From Ruminococcus sp. CAG:403 (GTDB lineage Bacteria; Bacillota; Clostridia; Oscillospirales; Ruminococcaceae): a stretch of DNA of 6,798 bases. Under the pieces are notes generated by a model that saw nothing but the letters and a program-made list of their open reading frames with translations, had not been told where the DNA came from and did not search any database. Shown here piece by piece: positions 5,579 to 6,798 of the stretch (its first letter is position 1; every line of letters starts with the position of its first letter). The DNA lies in NCBI GenBank assembly GCA_000437255.1, contig FR899088.1, positions 25,131-31,928 on the forward strand, in the 5' to 3' direction. The position numbers were made by a program, and so were the translations under genes.

Positions 5579-6307
5579 ATGGAAGCGGAAAAATTGAACC
5601 AACTGCAAACCATCCTGTCCAATGGAACCCGAATGGTTTTCTTCGGCGGAGCCGGTGTCTCCACGGAAAGCGGCATTCCCGATTTCCGCAGCCCGGACGG
5701 ACTCTATCACATGAAGTATGATGTTCCGCCGGAACAGCTGCTCAGCCACAGCTATTTTTACTCCCACACCAAACAATTCTATCAATTTTACCGGGAGAAA
5801 ATGATCTGCCTGACGGCAAAGCCCAATGCGGCGCACCGCAAGCTGGCAGAACTGGAACGGGCAGGAAAACTCTCTGCCATCGTCACCCAAAACATAGACG
5901 GCTTGCATCAGGCAGCCGGCAGCCAAAATGTCCTGGAACTGCATGGTTCTGTCCATCGAAACGACTGCCTGCAATGCGGCGCTCGCTACGATGCACAGTG
6001 GATTCTGGAGCATGACGGCATTCCGCACTGTGAAGCGTGCGGCGGTCTCATCAAACCGGATGTGGTACTATATGAAGAATCCCTGGATATGGACATCTTA
6101 GAGCGCTCCATTGCCGCCATTTCCCAGGCAGATGTGCTGATGATCGGCGGTACTTCCCTCTCCGTCTATCCTGCCGCTGGACTGGTGCGGTACTTCCAGG
6201 GAGATGCCCTGGTGCTGCTGAACCGTACCCCCACCCAGATGGATCAGCAGGCAACCCTTTGCATCAGCGATCCCATCGCTGCTGTTTTGGAACAGATAAC
6301 GGTATGA
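5579..6307 (+). CDS. cobB: Sir2-family NAD-dependent protein deacylase (sirtuin)
   Basis: The 242-residue protein is a complete bacterial sirtuin. The NAD-binding motif GAGVSTESGIPDFRS (24-38) is followed by TQNIDGLH (103-110, catalytic N105 and D107) and the catalytic H122 in LHG. A zinc knuckle has C130/C133 and C151/C154, and GTSLSVYPAAG (191-201) follows. It should remove acetyl groups from lysines using NAD, giving nicotinamide and O-acetyl-ADP-ribose. The substrate-tunnel strand reads KPDVVLYEE (159-167), where many sirtuins have VVxFGE; I recall such variants in Firmicute sirtuins. I do not see the Tyr/Arg pair that marks desuccinylases. It is cytoplasmic. It follows yjbQ by 11 bases and overlaps the next gene through ATGA (6304-6307), so translation of all three is probably coupled. 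The symbol is by family; no cobalamin role is implied. Confidence 0.95.
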   Translation: MEAEKLNQLQTILSNGTRMVFFGGAGVSTESGIPDFRSPDGLYHMKYDVPPEQLLSHSYFYSHTKQFYQFYREKMICLTAKPNAAHRKLAELERAGKLSAIVTQNIDGLHQAAGSQNVLELHGSVHRNDCLQCGARYDAQWILEHDGIPHCEACGGLIKPDVVLYEESLDMDILERSIAAISQADVLMIGGTSLSVYPAAGLVRYFQGDALVLLNRTPTQMDQQATLCISDPIAAVLEQITV

Positions 6308-6798
6308 GCATCTGGAACCCCTGGCATGGCTGTCAAAAGATCAGTCCGGGCTGTGCCAATTGCTACGTGTACCGCAGAGATGCACAGTACGGCGGAGACA
6401 GCACCAAGGTATTCCGCACCAAAGACTTTTCCCTGCCGATGAAACGGGGACGAGGCGGCACCCTCTCCCTACAGGCAGAGGGAGACTATGTGTTTACGTG
6501 TATGACCTCGGATTTTTTCTTAGAGGCAGCGGATGACTGGCGCTCCGATATCTGGGATATGATTCGCTTTCGAACCGATCTGCATTTTTTCATCATCACC
6601 AAGCGCATCACCAGAATGGCGCAGTGCCTGCCGCCGGACTGGGGCGATGGATATGCACATGTCACCATCGGCTGCACCGTGGAAACGCAAAACATGGCAA
6701 ACATCCGGCTCCCCGTTTTCTTTTCGCTGCCCATTCAGCACCGGCATATCATCTGTGAACCCCTGCTGGAGGAACTGGATCTGACCCCCTGGCTGCAT
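6304..6798 (+). CDS. DUF5131 (phage Gp37/Gp68-like) protein, 3' truncated by window edge
   Basis: An open frame of 165 codons runs from the ATG at 6304 to the end of the window without a stop. The N-terminus MSIWNPWHGC...SPGCANCYVYRRD carries cysteines C10, C17 and C20 in a C-x6-C-x2-C arrangement. This is the hallmark of the DUF5131/Gp37-Gp68 family, which is related to radical-SAM proteins and likely holds an iron-sulfur cluster. Further family-like segments are MTSDFFLEAADDWR (67-80) and FFIITKR (95-101). Later come TIGCTVETQN (121-130) and HIICEPLLE (148-156), which fits the family's barrel-type fold. Function in bacteria is unknown to me. The start overlaps the sirtuin TGA as ATGA; the only nearby purine-rich stretch is a weak GGAA, so translation is probably by re-initiation after the sirtuin. 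The C-terminal part lies outside the window. Confidence 0.86.
   Translation, partial: MSIWNPWHGCQKISPGCANCYVYRRDAQYGGDSTKVFRTKDFSLPMKRGRGGTLSLQAEGDYVFTCMTSDFFLEAADDWRSDIWDMIRFRTDLHFFIITKRITRMAQCLPPDWGDGYAHVTIGCTVETQNMANIRLPVFFSLPIQHRHIICEPLLEELDLTPWLH

Noticed and set aside
5504..6028. Minus-strand 174-residue frame opposite the sirtuin, and 5025-5471 opposite yjbQ
   Set aside because: They are antisense shadows of genes with intact family motifs. The second would also run across the yjbQ promoter.
6486..6798. Minus-strand frames at the right end
   Set aside because: The plus strand carries an uninterrupted frame with the DUF5131 cysteine motif and an ATGA junction to the sirtuin, so the minus frames are shadows.

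Overview
This window looks like chromosomal DNA from an anaerobic, fibre-degrading Firmicute of the Ruminococcus type. The pointers are a secreted esterase ending in a complete dockerin (so the cell probably builds a cellulosome), strong AGGAGG ribosome binding sites, TTGACA/TATAAT promoters, and a moderately G+C-rich coding sequence against A+T-rich intergenic DNA. The species assignment is inference; Ruminococcus champanellensis or a relative would fit.

Layout, left to right. The last 31 codons of an unrecognised gene (3-98, +) are followed by mutS2 (140-2524, +). Nineteen bases later comes a secreted SGNH/CE3-like esterase with a Thr-rich linker and a C-terminal dockerin (2544-3767, +). 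A symmetrical hairpin (3789-3826) can terminate both this strand and the convergent gene for a small lipoprotein of unknown function (3835-4596, -). Upstream of the lipoprotein, also on the minus strand, is a two-gene tRNA unit: tRNA-Ser(UGA) then tRNA-Ser(GCU). It has a consensus promoter (4940-4968), a leader hairpin and its own terminator (4636-4673). Both tRNA genes encode CCA.

An A+T-rich divergent intergenic region (4888-5171) then leads into a tight plus-strand operon. This holds a YjbQ/UPF0047 protein (5172-5567), a Sir2-family NAD-dependent deacylase (5579-6307), and the 5' part of a DUF5131 (phage Gp37/Gp68-like) cysteine-motif protein (6304 to the window end). The last two share an ATGA overlap.

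Most of the window is ordinary housekeeping. The parts that merit a second look are the yjbQ-sir2-DUF5131 cluster, whose members have no established joint role that I know of; the placement of a cellulosomal enzyme directly behind a ribosome/DNA-maintenance gene; and the lipoprotein of unknown function. I see no CRISPR array, insertion sequence, phage integration site or defence cassette, and I cannot claim a proven new system here.
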